The notes under the pieces are model-generated. The model saw only the letters and a list, made by a program, of their open reading frames with translations, was not told where the DNA came from and did no database searches. A stretch of 64,000 nucleotides of DNA, taken from assembly GCF_002727125.1 (NCBI RefSeq), contig NZ_NHOA01000008.1, forward strand, positions 56,846-120,845, in the 5' to 3' direction. A program made the translations under genes and the position numbers. Shown in pieces: positions 28,553 to 37,627 of the stretch. This DNA comes from Halorubrum persicum (GTDB lineage Archaea > Halobacteriota > Halobacteria > Halobacteriales > Haloferacaceae). Within the stretch, counting starts at the first letter, position 1; each line of letters opens with the position of its first letter.

Positions 28553-28605
28553 TTGTCTCATATTCGCCCGTGTTCTATTTAAGCACCTCGACGAATTTGA
28601 GACAA
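28553..28605 (-). promoter_or_regulatory. Operator-like inverted repeat around the AbiE-like promoter
   Basis: TTGTCTCA (28553-28560) and TGAGACAA (28598-28605) are perfect 8-base inverted arms. Between them lies CTTAAATA read on the minus strand (28575-28582), a TATA box 24-31 bases before ATG 28551. Paired arms flanking the TATA box fit negative autoregulation as known for AbiEi. Confidence 0.6.
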
Positions 28606-28661
28606 ATAGTAGGATATATTATATTCCGTCGTGAGTCAATACTTGTACGATCGGCTATTGA

Positions 28662-31600
28662 TCATGACTTCTGGAAGCTGATTTCGACCTTGAGACTCGT
28701 CGCCTCTTCGGGCATCCGTTCGAACATATCCTGCACCTTCGTGTAATCCTGTTCAGAGCGTAGCGTCAGGCTCACCTGTGTCCGCTCGACATCAGCAGTT
28801 CCCTGTAGTGTACCAGGGACGCCCTCTCTGTCCGGCAGCATAAAGGTGACATCACCGTATTCGACTGTACCAGTTTGATGCTCGTCCCGCCACTTCTTCC
28901 GCAGCGCCGCAACATCGTCGCCGTTGTATTCGAAGCGCCACGTGTCGGCCTCAGTGTCGGCCTTCCGGAATGGATACCCAGGCACCCAGTCCGATGCCTT
29001 GTCCGAGCCAGTCGTGTTGACGACGTACTCCGGCTCTTCGTCCTTGCCGATGTTCTCCAGTAAGAACGTCCGAACCATATGCTCGGTGACGCTGCTGTCG
29101 AACCGGTCCGTTACCTTGTTCACGGTGAACTGCTCGCCCGGTTCGAGATCCTCGATGTACTCCAGTATCTTCTCACCGATCCGATCCGGAACCGTTGGGA
29201 CAATCTTGACTGTCGTTGGGTCACGGTCACCCAAAGACTCCAGGTATCGTCCGCCCGCTTCGAGGACGTAGTCGTCCACCAGGAAGTCGTTGACTGCCTC
29301 GCGTGCGATGGTCTCGGTTTCGTCCGGCGGTAGGAACACGCTCTCGTCGCTGCGGATCTCTCCGATTATTGTATCGAGATTCGCGTAGCCGTCCTCGTCG
29401 ATTGCCTCTTCGATTCGGTCGGAGAGGTAGGATGCACCGACCACAGTTGCACTCCCGACATCACGGAGCGTTGCGTCGGACTGTGGCTTGTCGAGGATCT
29501 CGTTCCCTCGGACGATGACGTACTGCTCCTCACGGTTGAGTCGGCCTATGGCCCTCATGATGATGTCGTGGCTGTCTCCGTCGATCCAAATCTCCCCGTC
29601 CTGTACGAGCTCCAGCTCGAAGTCACCGATGTCGAGCGCTGTCGTCCCGCTTCCGAACCGCTGTCGGAGTTCCTGTTCGACATCGTCCACCCCCCACACA
29701 TCAACGTCGTCCTGGTGGACGAGCACCGTGTCGAGCGAACTTCCGGATAGGTCACTGCGGAAGCCACTCGAATCCCGCGCCAGTATGGGCTTGTCTTCCA
29801 GCGCCTCGACAGTCGCGTTCAGTACATCATTTGCGCTCCCTGGAATGGGTAGCTCTGGATCGCGCAGGAACTGCTCGTAGATGTCTTCGATGGAAATCTC
29901 ACCACGGCGCTCCAGTAGATCCTCAACGATGGGCCAGACGTGCGTTTGCAGATCAAAGGGGTCAGCAGCTGCGGAGTCGGCGATGTTGGACGCATCCAGT
30001 TCGGGACCATCCAGAACGTAGACATCGAGATCCATCGGGGCAGCGAGATCGAACTCGTTGAGCAGGTCATCGCCGTCGAGAACCTCACCGTAGAGCAGTT
30101 GTAGCTCTTCTTGGAGTTCGCTCACTTCCTGTTCTTTCATCTCTTCGATGGACTGCCGGATTTCCTCGTCGAGGGACTCGTCCGAGAGCACTTGCCGAGC
30201 GCCCTCTATGTAGCGAGCCTTGTCGATGTAGCGCGTTCCGGACTCGATCGACTTCTCCCCAGAGGGCTGGACGAATACGAGCGTGTTGCGCCACTCGCGG
30301 CCCCGTCCGTCGTTCGTGATGACGCGCTTGACTTCTTTTTGGGTCCATTGACTGTCTTTGACGACGACTTTGATCTCACGGGAGTCCGGAATGTCCCGGA
30401 TGTCGTTTGTCCGGAAGCCGACCGGATGCGCGTTGGATCCAAAGATGTCGGTGATGAAGTCCGCGATTTCGGCCTTGGCCGCTGTCTCTGACACGTCAGT
30501 CGCTGCGTTCCGAATGAGCGCGTTCGGGTTTTGTCGGTCCCGGATAGCGTACTTCCCGTTGAGCTTGTGAAGATGCCAAGCGACCCCGTGTAGCCGTTCG
30601 AGGTCAAGTACGACATCGGCGACAAGATCTCCCGTCTGGTACGCCCCCATTACGATCTCGGACACGTCAGCGCCCTCTCCTTCGCTTGGCTTCAGTGAGT
30701 ACAGCAGAATCGTGTTCAGCACGCGTCGGCCGTGTGGTACGTCGTCTGTATCTACGCGGCTCTTAATGTCGCCTGTGGCGGCGTTCAGACGCTCATAATT
30801 AATCTTGGCCAGTTCGTCCTCGAACTCGATTGCATCGATGTCACCGTGCGTGATCAGATCTGTCTGATCCTGCATTTCGAGAAGAACCTTCGAGAACAGG
30901 TAGATCATCCCGCGCGTGTTCTGGTTTCCTTCGTCGGCGTAGTAGCGCGTTTCGAGCGCATCAAGGAGTACAGGATGGAACGGATAGAGGTCGTGCATAT
31001 CCGCCAGAAGATCATCCGGGAGCGTGACGTGGTCGGACTGATCGTAGGCGTCAAAGTATCCGTTGACGATTTCACGGGCGGCGCTCTCGTCTATGTCGTC
31101 GATCAGGCGGTGACGAAGGACTTCGCGCTTGTCCACCTGATTGTTCATATTGACTTCGACCGCCTGCTCCCGATTCAGAATATCGTGGACCTCTGAATCC
31201 TCGCGGAGTACGGAGACGATAGTGTAGAGTTCTAGGTCCGAGAGCGCGGTCGATTCGAGCAGCGACTGTAGGAATGCTTTGTTCGAACTCTTGCGGTCGC
31301 CCTGCAGTGTGTCGAACCAGTCTTCGAGTTCGTCGACGAAGAACGCGACTGTCTTGTCGCCAACAGCATCCTGAATCATCTGCATATCGGGGTAACCGCC
31401 GGAGTCGAATGTTCCCGGATCATAGTCAAGCGCTTCGAAGAAGGGTTCCCAGAGATACTCGTACTGTTCATTCTGCATTGCGACCGTGACGGGGATCGCG
31501 GACTCGGGGAGTGCCGGTTCGAATCCTTCGACCGAGTCGCTGGCCCACTCTGCTGCGGCTGTAGGATCGTCGAAACAGTGGTACAGCGCCACCATCTGGT

Positions 31601-31871
31601 GGGACTTCCCACTCCCGTATGGGCCGTAGAGGATATGTGTTCCACGCGGATCCTCGCCAGTCAACGAATCGCGGAGAATGGTAAGGGCCTCTCGAAGCCC
31701 CTGTGTCATCAGCGTTCGATCAAAGAAGAGCTTCGCATCAGACTCGAATTCATCCTCGTTGTCAACGTTGTAGAGTTTGACTTGTCCGTCGATTTGTCCG
31801 TCCTCTCGTAGTTCACGACTCAGGGTGACCGTATCATCAAGAGTTTTCGATGAGGGCTCTGTTTCGGCCAT
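28662..31871 (-). CDS. DUF499-type P-loop ATPase (defence-associated)
   Basis: A 1069-residue protein beginning MAETEPSSKTLDDTVTLSRE; the upstream in-frame ATG would add only twelve residues. Walker A is GPYGSGKSHQMVALYHCF (about 82) and Walker B is KTVAFFVDELEDWFDTLQGD (about 175), followed by YTIVSVLREDSEVHDILNRE. The layout, an N-terminal ATPase followed by helical and winged-helix-like segments, matches DUF499/COG1483 proteins, which are related to BREX BrxC/PglY. These ATPases are linked by genome context to DUF1156 methylases in antiphage loci. The methylase lies 2.9 kb downstream on the same strand, separated by the AbiE-like pair. Confidence 0.8.
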   Translation of the reverse strand: MAETEPSSKTLDDTVTLSRELREDGQIDGQVKLYNVDNEDEFESDAKLFFDRTLMTQGLREALTILRDSLTGEDPRGTHILYGPYGSGKSHQMVALYHCFDDPTAAAEWASDSVEGFEPALPESAIPVTVAMQNEQYEYLWEPFFEALDYDPGTFDSGGYPDMQMIQDAVGDKTVAFFVDELEDWFDTLQGDRKSSNKAFLQSLLESTALSDLELYTIVSVLREDSEVHDILNREQAVEVNMNNQVDKREVLRHRLIDDIDESAAREIVNGYFDAYDQSDHVTLPDDLLADMHDLYPFHPVLLDALETRYYADEGNQNTRGMIYLFSKVLLEMQDQTDLITHGDIDAIEFEDELAKINYERLNAATGDIKSRVDTDDVPHGRRVLNTILLYSLKPSEGEGADVSEIVMGAYQTGDLVADVVLDLERLHGVAWHLHKLNGKYAIRDRQNPNALIRNAATDVSETAAKAEIADFITDIFGSNAHPVGFRTNDIRDIPDSREIKVVVKDSQWTQKEVKRVITNDGRGREWRNTLVFVQPSGEKSIESGTRYIDKARYIEGARQVLSDESLDEEIRQSIEEMKEQEVSELQEELQLLYGEVLDGDDLLNEFDLAAPMDLDVYVLDGPELDASNIADSAAADPFDLQTHVWPIVEDLLERRGEISIEDIYEQFLRDPELPIPGSANDVLNATVEALEDKPILARDSSGFRSDLSGSSLDTVLVHQDDVDVWGVDDVEQELRQRFGSGTTALDIGDFELELVQDGEIWIDGDSHDIIMRAIGRLNREEQYVIVRGNEILDKPQSDATLRDVGSATVVGASYLSDRIEEAIDEDGYANLDTIIGEIRSDESVFLPPDETETIAREAVNDFLVDDYVLEAGGRYLESLGDRDPTTVKIVPTVPDRIGEKILEYIEDLEPGEQFTVNKVTDRFDSSVTEHMVRTFLLENIGKDEEPEYVVNTTGSDKASDWVPGYPFRKADTEADTWRFEYNGDDVAALRKKWRDEHQTGTVEYGDVTFMLPDREGVPGTLQGTADVERTQVSLTLRSEQDYTKVQDMFERMPEEATSLKVEISFQKS

Positions 31872-31921
31872 CTGTTGATACTTAAACACTGCTTGGCAGG
31901 AGAACATAAACGCTAGGGTAA

Positions 31922-32392
31922 GAGGGTGTCATAGAACACTTCCCAAGGTATCGTTTTCACCGAATTGCCGCCGAATCACTCGTTTGAACGAGCGTGCATA
32001 CTGAACTTCGAGGGGGGTCTACCAGCCTGATGCGTTTGTTCGACTTAGCACCGTCTTGCCTGCTTCAGACATCGCTCTCACCCCGCTTCTCGGTTTCAAT
32101 GTGAAAGAACGTCGCCGCCGAAATAGAAAGGAGACCCATACCGATGAGGAAGAACGCGAGCGCTAGGAGTCCGGAAGGGACACGCGCGACCACAAGAGCG
32201 GCTATACCCGCACCGAGTAGCCACCACCCTTGCCTGTAGGTGAATTCGGGTAATAGAGCACCTCGCATACGAGAAAATTGTCACCGATTCGTTGTTATAA
32301 TTTCCCCACATAAGCTGGACGGGCTGTTACACTTGCGCCCTGTACTGACCGATCCCCTATTTTGGGTTTGGGAACCTTTCTATGACACTCTC
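31922..32392. mobile_element. MITE-like element with ISH11-like ends
   Basis: GAGGGTGTCATAGAA (31922-31936) and the complement of GAGAGTGTCATAGAA (32378-32392) are 14/15 identical inverted ends. Each differs by one base from the ends of the complete IS at 47.1-48.2 kb. The 471-base interior has no transposase but carries one small membrane-protein frame. The flanks share only an imperfect repeat (CTAGGGTAA/CTAGGTAA), so the target duplication is uncertain. It lies between the divergent DUF499 and helicase genes. Confidence 0.6.
32065..32268 (-). CDS. Small two-segment membrane protein within the MITE-like element
   Basis: A 67-residue frame with two hydrophobic segments, GWWLLGAGIAALVVARV and LLALAFFLIGMGLLSISAAT, and a charged C terminus (ETEKRGESDV). 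It fills most of the interior of the IS-end-bounded unit. No family is recognised. It is either a passenger gene or a frame fixed by chance. Confidence 0.45.
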   Translation of the reverse strand: MRGALLPEFTYRQGWWLLGAGIAALVVARVPSGLLALAFFLIGMGLLSISAATFFHIETEKRGESDV

Positions 32393-32469
32393 TAGGTAAC
32401 CCTATTTTTGTGCTGCCCGGACCTGGGCATCGCACAACGTATTTGGTCGTTACCATACTCTACAGTGGT

Positions 32470-34224
32470 ATGGCTGATTATGACCTCGTCGAGACAGAGG
32501 TCAATCACGGATCTGCGGACGAACTTCTCGATACAATCGGAGAACAGTCTCCTAGCGGTGATCACCTTCAGACCGTTCAGGCGGTACGCTTGCAGGCCGG
32601 CCAACCAGATTCTGAACTCAGGTCCCTCAAACAGCTGGATGAGGATGCGGTCAAACTGCTGGAACACCAGGTTGATGCTGCCTATCGTGCGCTCTTCGAA
32701 ATGGACGGGAAAGCGCTCCTTGCTGACGAGGTGGGGCTGGGGAAGACCATCGAGGTCGGGATGATTCTTAAGGAGATGCACTTCCGTGAGACAGATGATT
32801 CAGTGCTCATCCTCACGCCAGCCCAGCTGGCCAAGCAGTGGCAGGGGGAGCTACTGGAGAAGTTCGGTCTTGAGTACGTGTGCAACTACGATGAGGAGTT
32901 CGCGGGGTTCGACCAGCACGACCACATTATTGCGAGTATTGACACAGCAAAGAGCGATCGGCATCGAGCAACCGTGCTCAACCGGGACTGGGATGTCCTT
33001 GTCCTTGACGAGGCACACTATGCCAAGAACGAGGAAACGGACCGGTACGACCTGATTGACAACCTCTCGTATCAGTATGCGTTCTTCTTGACGGCAACGC
33101 CAATCCAAAACGAGCTCACCGACCTGTATAATGTGGTTTCCCTGCTTCGGCCAGGGTTGTTCGGAACGCGCGATGTCTTCCACCACTATTTCGTCAACAG
33201 TAATCAAGAGACACTCGTCAACCGGGAAGAGCTCCAGGACCGGCTCCACAAGGTTATGATCCGGAATCGTCGCGCGGATACTGATATTGATTTCACAGAG
33301 AGAACCATCGATACGCGAACGTTCGATCCATCTCCGAAAGAGCGCGAGCTCTACCAGGCAGTTTCCGATTACGTCAGAGGTGCGTATAGCGAGAACCAAG
33401 GACAAAAACTGGTTCTGATGCTGCTGCAAAAAGAGGTCGTCAGCAGCCCTGCTGCGCTGAAAGGAACTATTGAGAAGCGGCTTGATGACCAGTCGGAGCT
33501 CTCCCATACGGAAGAGTTGGAATCGATTCGTGATCTGATTGATAGTATTGAGATGGTCACGAAACAAGAGAAACTACTCAGCATCGTTGAAGAAGCCCGT
33601 GACCACGTTGAGATGGGGCGGGTTATTGTTTTCACACAGTTCAGAGCAACCCAACGGGAAATCCTGAATCGGTTGGCTGAGGAAGGCTATACGGTTCATT
33701 CTTTCCACGGCGGACACTCCAGCCAAGAGAAGGAACAGATTGTCGAAAATTTCGAAGAAAGCGGCGGGGTTCTCGTCTCAACAGATTCTATGTCAGAAGG
33801 TCGAAACCTACAATTTTGTAACATAATGGTGAACTATGACTTGCCGTGGAACCCGATGCGCGTAGAACAACGCATCGGCCGTATTCATCGAATCGGTCAG
33901 AAGCGGGATGTATTCATATTCAATATGGCGTTGAAAGATACGGTGGAAGAATACGTCTTAGAACGGTTGTACCACAAAATCGACCTCTTCCAGCAGACGG
34001 TAGGGGAGTTGAGTTCGATCCTGACCCGTCTAGAGGAATCCGGGACGACGTTCGAAGACGAGATATTCGAGCGGTTGGTTAACGCTGATTCCGAGGTTGA
34101 CTTGGAGAATGACTTTGACGCGATGGCCGTTGATCTACAGGAGCAGCGCGACCTTGCAGAGAAGCTAGAAGAGTTCAACAGCGGCGTGTTCGAGGGATTC
34201 GATCTAGGTGCGAGTGATGACTGA
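32470..34224 (+). CDS. SNF2-like superfamily 2 helicase
   Basis: A 584-residue ATP-dependent DNA translocase of the RapA/HepA type. Motif I is DEVGLGKTIEVGMILKEM (about 85-100), motif II VLVLDEAHYAKN (about 180), motif III FFLTATPIQNELTDLYNVVS, and motifs V-VI VSTDSMSEGRNLQF and RVEQRIGRIHRIGQKRDVFI (about 460-480). Start MADYDLVETEVNHGS at 32470 is chosen over the frame's earlier codon because the upstream part lies just past the MITE-like end. The next gene overlaps its stop by eight bases. It is probably the motor of the DUF1156/DUF499 locus. Confidence 0.85.
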   Translation: MADYDLVETEVNHGSADELLDTIGEQSPSGDHLQTVQAVRLQAGQPDSELRSLKQLDEDAVKLLEHQVDAAYRALFEMDGKALLADEVGLGKTIEVGMILKEMHFRETDDSVLILTPAQLAKQWQGELLEKFGLEYVCNYDEEFAGFDQHDHIIASIDTAKSDRHRATVLNRDWDVLVLDEAHYAKNEETDRYDLIDNLSYQYAFFLTATPIQNELTDLYNVVSLLRPGLFGTRDVFHHYFVNSNQETLVNREELQDRLHKVMIRNRRADTDIDFTERTIDTRTFDPSPKERELYQAVSDYVRGAYSENQGQKLVLMLLQKEVVSSPAALKGTIEKRLDDQSELSHTEELESIRDLIDSIEMVTKQEKLLSIVEEARDHVEMGRVIVFTQFRATQREILNRLAEEGYTVHSFHGGHSSQEKEQIVENFEESGGVLVSTDSMSEGRNLQFCNIMVNYDLPWNPMRVEQRIGRIHRIGQKRDVFIFNMALKDTVEEYVLERLYHKIDLFQQTVGELSSILTRLEESGTTFEDEIFERLVNADSEVDLENDFDAMAVDLQEQRDLAEKLEEFNSGVFEGFDLGASDD

Positions 34225-35368
34225 CGCAGCCTTGTCGATCACGCAGTCGGCCGTTGAGCAGTTCACCGAACAGTATCTCACCGAAGTTGGCTGTACTGTC
34301 CAAAAAGACGGCGGTCGATGGACTGTTATCGCTCCAGAAGGGGCTGAAACAGAGGTCCTGAACGGAGAGATTTCACTGCTTTGCGGTGAGCCTTCGTCTG
34401 ATCTAGGTGAGAATGAACGCGAACTTCATCCGGAAAGTACGTTCTTCCAAGAACTGATTGCTGAGGCGAGCGAGCGGAGTCCGACTGGCAGGATCATACT
34501 AACCTCTGAAGGCACACAGATTGAAATGCCACCGTGGATACAACAAAGCGACGTTGAGGTGGCTACTGCCACGTTCACACCCTACTATGATCGCACCGCA
34601 GTCGTTTTTCTGTATCGAATCGGTATTGAGACTGTCAGCGAGTACCAGACAGAATTACTACGCGCTATTGCTGTCGACACTCGGTCAACGGACCCACTCC
34701 CGAAACTGGAAGATACATTTCTCCAAAGCGTGTCTTCACCCGCACCGATCGAAGCCTCTCCAGTTGATTTTGAGCGATCTGAAGCGCGCAACCTGATTGA
34801 ACAAACTCGTGAAGTGGTGGTGGATCGAGTCCAACCGAAGATTGACGAGATCCATCAAGAAGCATCTAGAGCGGCAGATGCCGAAATCGAAGAGTATCGG
34901 CAGCTGCAACAGCAGCGAATCCAGGAACTACAGGAAAAGACCACTCAACTTTCGTCACGTATTGACGACCTTAGTGAGTCGATCCAACAGAGCAACACCC
35001 AAAGTGAGCGTATGCAGGCGCTGGAGAAGCGAAAAGAGATCAAAGCCGAATATGAAGATGCAAAAGCAGAATTAGAGAAGCTCCGTCACCGTCGTGACCA
35101 GGGATTCCCCGAGAAACAGCAGGAAATTCGTGAAAGGCACGCTCTGGAAGTCGTCGTAACTCCGCTCACGGTGACACAAGTGGAGTATGAGCGAGGAGAA
35201 CTTGAACTGGAATTAGAAAAACAAGGGGTAGCACAGTCGCTGACGATTGGATACGGCAATGGGGTTGGAGTGACTGACGAAATGCGCTGTGACTCCTGTA
35301 ATCAGCTACTAACAGAAGACAATCCAGTACAGGAGATCGGAGCAGGTATTCGATGTTCGCAGTGTTAG
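34217..35368 (+). CDS. Coiled-coil protein with C-terminal zinc-binding pair
   Basis: A 383-residue partner of the helicase, overlapping it by eight bases. The N-terminal 180 residues form an alpha/beta-looking domain (QFTEQYLTEVGCTVQKDGGR). About residues 195-300 are a long coiled coil (EIHQEASRAADAEIEEYRQL, MQALEKRKEIKAEYEDAKAE). The C terminus ends with MRCDSCNQLL and GIRCSQC, four cysteines able to bind zinc. No family is recognised; the close coupling implies an obligate partner or a specificity subunit for the helicase. Confidence 0.75.
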   Translation: MTDAALSITQSAVEQFTEQYLTEVGCTVQKDGGRWTVIAPEGAETEVLNGEISLLCGEPSSDLGENERELHPESTFFQELIAEASERSPTGRIILTSEGTQIEMPPWIQQSDVEVATATFTPYYDRTAVVFLYRIGIETVSEYQTELLRAIAVDTRSTDPLPKLEDTFLQSVSSPAPIEASPVDFERSEARNLIEQTREVVVDRVQPKIDEIHQEASRAADAEIEEYRQLQQQRIQELQEKTTQLSSRIDDLSESIQQSNTQSERMQALEKRKEIKAEYEDAKAELEKLRHRRDQGFPEKQQEIRERHALEVVVTPLTVTQVEYERGELELELEKQGVAQSLTIGYGNGVGVTDEMRCDSCNQLLTEDNPVQEIGAGIRCSQC

Positions 35369-35391
35369 AAGACCTGAGGCATATACAGATT

Positions 35392-35585
35392 TGTACAAAA
35401 CCGATAGATAGCTCTCTACTTTCAAGGTAAAATCGTCACTGTCTCTGTTGGGATTTCTGGATTCATACTGGGTTCGCCACGAAAATCCACTATCGATTAT
35501 CCCGCTCACGTCTTGTGATTTGGATGTGAAACTTCTGAAAGTCCCAAGATGTTTTTTAACACTACAAAATACGACCCTGTGTGAT
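35392..35585 (+). repeat. Dispersed promoter-region repeat, copy 1
   Basis: This segment is an imperfect direct repeat of 37446-37627. The two share TTGGGATTTCTGGATTCATA, CCCGCTCACGTCTTG, CTGAAAGTCCCAAG and ACACTACAAAATAC. In both cases the end lies just before a start codon. It may be a duplicated promoter or regulator-binding region. Confidence 0.7.
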
Positions 35586-35699
35586 AGAATATGATGCGAT
35601 CCCGAAATCAGGCGACTACAGCCGTCTCTCACCGGATCGCGGATTCTTCACGTCGGAACTCACAGCAAACAAAGAGCGATAGAGGCTACAATCCGATAT

Positions 35700-36056
35700 A
35701 TGACACGAGATAATTCTGAACCAACGAACGGTACTGACAACGGTAGGGAAGACAGACAACCCCCGCAAAACGAGTTTGCAGATGCGGGCGAACACAGAGA
35801 CATAGAGCTCACCCGGGCACGACACTTGGTAAGTATGTTGTCCCGCTCCAAGATTCTCACCGAAAAAGAAGCCCAGGCATTCGCATTCCGGGAGATCGCG
35901 GGTTTTGATCGCCAACTAACTGCCGAAAAGACAGATATGTCACCGCACGATGTCGATGCATATCTACTTAGTGCCGATATAGAGATAACTGAAGCTCGGA
36001 AGTACCTCGAAATCATCGATGATGCTCGCCGCTCCGTTGAGTCAGGAAACGGGTGA
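35700..36056 (+). CDS. Small sigma-70 region-4-like HTH protein
   Basis: A 118-residue protein with a disordered acidic N terminus (about 1-35). It is followed by a helical region (KILTEKEAQAFAFREIAGFD, MSPHDVDAYLLSADIEITEA) that resembles region-4/LuxR-type HTH modules in haloarchaea. The protein at 49845-50435 has a clearer version (LSHKQAHVYALREKAEFNRD). A 39-codon frame begins at 35591, right after the repeat promoter, and ends at 35710, overlapping this start. A DNA-binding role is inferred. Confidence 0.5.
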   Translation: MTRDNSEPTNGTDNGREDRQPPQNEFADAGEHRDIELTRARHLVSMLSRSKILTEKEAQAFAFREIAGFDRQLTAEKTDMSPHDVDAYLLSADIEITEARKYLEIIDDARRSVESGNG

Positions 36057-36294
36057 CTAAGGGAATACACATCCCGTAGCTAGTCTTGATCTTTCTGTAA
36101 CTTGTTACAAGTACTGTATCAAATACAGAGAATGGAACACGTATTGGATCTGTTGAAATCCTCTACCCGTGAACCCCAACTCATCTACGGTCAATACAGG
36201 GGACTCACGGATCGTTCAGTACAGTGAGAACAGATTTCGCTACTACGTGGTCGAGGCGTCCCAAGCAAAAACACGACTAACGGTCGTGGTGTCG
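36057..36294. other. Intergenic stretch with an IS-end-like word
   Basis: No gene is seen. CTGTTGAAATCCT at 36150-36162 matches 13 bases of the terminal repeat of the IS at 21422-22632. It may be a leftover IS end; the neighbouring bases show no further match. Confidence 0.35.
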
Positions 36295-37140
36295 CTAATA
36301 CAGGTAGATTGCAACCGGGCGCACCCGTACGTCCGGGTAGCCGACCTTGAAATCGTCCTCTGTCACTTTTCGGTCAAGCAGGTCGGAAGAACTCGACACC
36401 ATTTGCTTGAGGAACATCCGTCGCTTCTGCTGGGCGTCTCTGTCACTTCCGGGCAATAAGTCCATCACGTTCATCAGCCACTCTTCCTCTCCTCGGTTGT
36501 ACACGTGTTCCACGCGGCCAAGTACGTGATACTCAGTGTACTCGGACAACTGGCCGTCCAACTCTCCTTCTCCGAGCGAAAACACAACATCGACATCAAG
36601 CGAGTCGGTTGAAGTGTTGACCGTGTAGACATCCTCTCCAGAGTCCAGCTCGTTGAGGAAGTCCTGAATATCCGAGAGAGTGAATTCCTGTCCCTGCTCC
36701 TGAAACGACATATCGAAATCAAACATTTCGAGGTAAGGCTTGACATCTTCAATCATCTTCTGTAAATCGTTAATCGGTGAGGCCCGAATCTGGCCTTCCG
36801 CCTCAATGAAGTCGCCATCCTCAAGCTCCCGTCTATCGCTCTCCTCGATCTCGTCAAAGGACGTGATGTCGTCTTCATCCTGCAGGATACCGTGCAGGAC
36901 GGCGAATTTTCCTATTGAGTCAAGCTCACGGACTAACTCCATCTCTTCTTCGTCCGTCGTGGATTTTCCGAGTTTGAGACGGATGATCTTGCTCAACCCA
37001 CCGCCCTTGTCTGTGGTTTCGGAGTCTAATGAGCGTTCTACGACTTCCTTGATGTCACCCTCGTTCAAGTAGCTGAACAGCCGGTCGATGGTTTGGGTGT
37101 TCGTATAGATGACCTCGGGTGCATCAGCGATGGAAACCAT
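36295..37140 (-). CDS. DUF6414-like protein, function unknown
   Basis: A 281-residue acidic cytoplasmic protein. Its opening (EVIYTNTQTIDRLFSYLNEG, then KGGGLSKIIRLKLGKSTTDE) follows the pattern of DUF6414 proteins: a strand with T-x-D/Y near the start, a Gly-rich linker and a later FAVLHGILQDEDDI helix. No catalytic residues stand out. Such proteins often occur near mobile or defence genes, but no activity is known to me. The gene is monocistronic. Confidence 0.5.
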   Translation of the reverse strand: MVSIADAPEVIYTNTQTIDRLFSYLNEGDIKEVVERSLDSETTDKGGGLSKIIRLKLGKSTTDEEEMELVRELDSIGKFAVLHGILQDEDDITSFDEIEESDRRELEDGDFIEAEGQIRASPINDLQKMIEDVKPYLEMFDFDMSFQEQGQEFTLSDIQDFLNELDSGEDVYTVNTSTDSLDVDVVFSLGEGELDGQLSEYTEYHVLGRVEHVYNRGEEEWLMNVMDLLPGSDRDAQQKRRMFLKQMVSSSSDLLDRKVTEDDFKVGYPDVRVRPVAIYLY

Positions 37141-37627
37141 ACAGCAGGATTGGGTTGAGTATCATAAAGTGGTTAGCAACTTCCTGTCTGGAAGATAATT
37201 CTGATGAGTATGAATCGAGTGTTGAATCTGGAAATATAGAAGCAGTATCGTGATGGGTTTAGTATGAGACAGAGGCAGGCTTGTTCTAACGGTTGACCCA
37301 TTGAAGCCTGGGTGAAATCAAACCCCTGCATTACACCCTGTTAGACAGGAGTAATGATGTCAGGAATTTCCTGTCCGACGCCTATATTGGTGGTAGTCTC
37401 AGGTAATGCAACTACGACGACGAAGCCATAACACTTCAACAGAATTGTGTAAAACCGACAGATAGCTTCCAAGCTCTCAGGTAAAATCACCCCTATCTCA
37501 GTTGGGATTTCTGGATTCATACCGGAGTCGTCACGACAACCCATCCCGCTCACGTCTTGCGATTTGGAATATGAGATTCTGAAAGTCCCAAGGTGCTTTA
37601 AAACACTACAAAATACCACCTAGTGCG
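37141..37627. other. Intergenic region with repeat copy 2 and leaderless promoter
   Basis: No gene is seen in these 487 bases. From 37446 the sequence is the second copy of the dispersed repeat. Within it TTTAAAAC (37597-37604) is a TATA box 24-31 bases before ATG 37628, indicating a leaderless transcript. Confidence 0.6.
37446..37627 (+). repeat. Dispersed promoter-region repeat, copy 2
   Basis: Partner of 35392-35585, about 2 kb away in the same orientation, with several insertions and deletions. It ends at the ATG of the 103-residue gene, so it includes that gene's promoter. Confidence 0.7.

Noticed and set aside
22736..35368. Canonical BREX or DISARM system
   Set aside because: No PglZ phosphatase, no Lon-like protease, no DUF1998 or PLD gene; only the DUF499 ATPase resembles BrxC distantly.
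35309..35632. Minus-strand frame across the dispersed repeat, similar to one at 37341-37619
   Set aside because: Similarity follows from the DNA repeat itself; neither frame has a proper start or composition.
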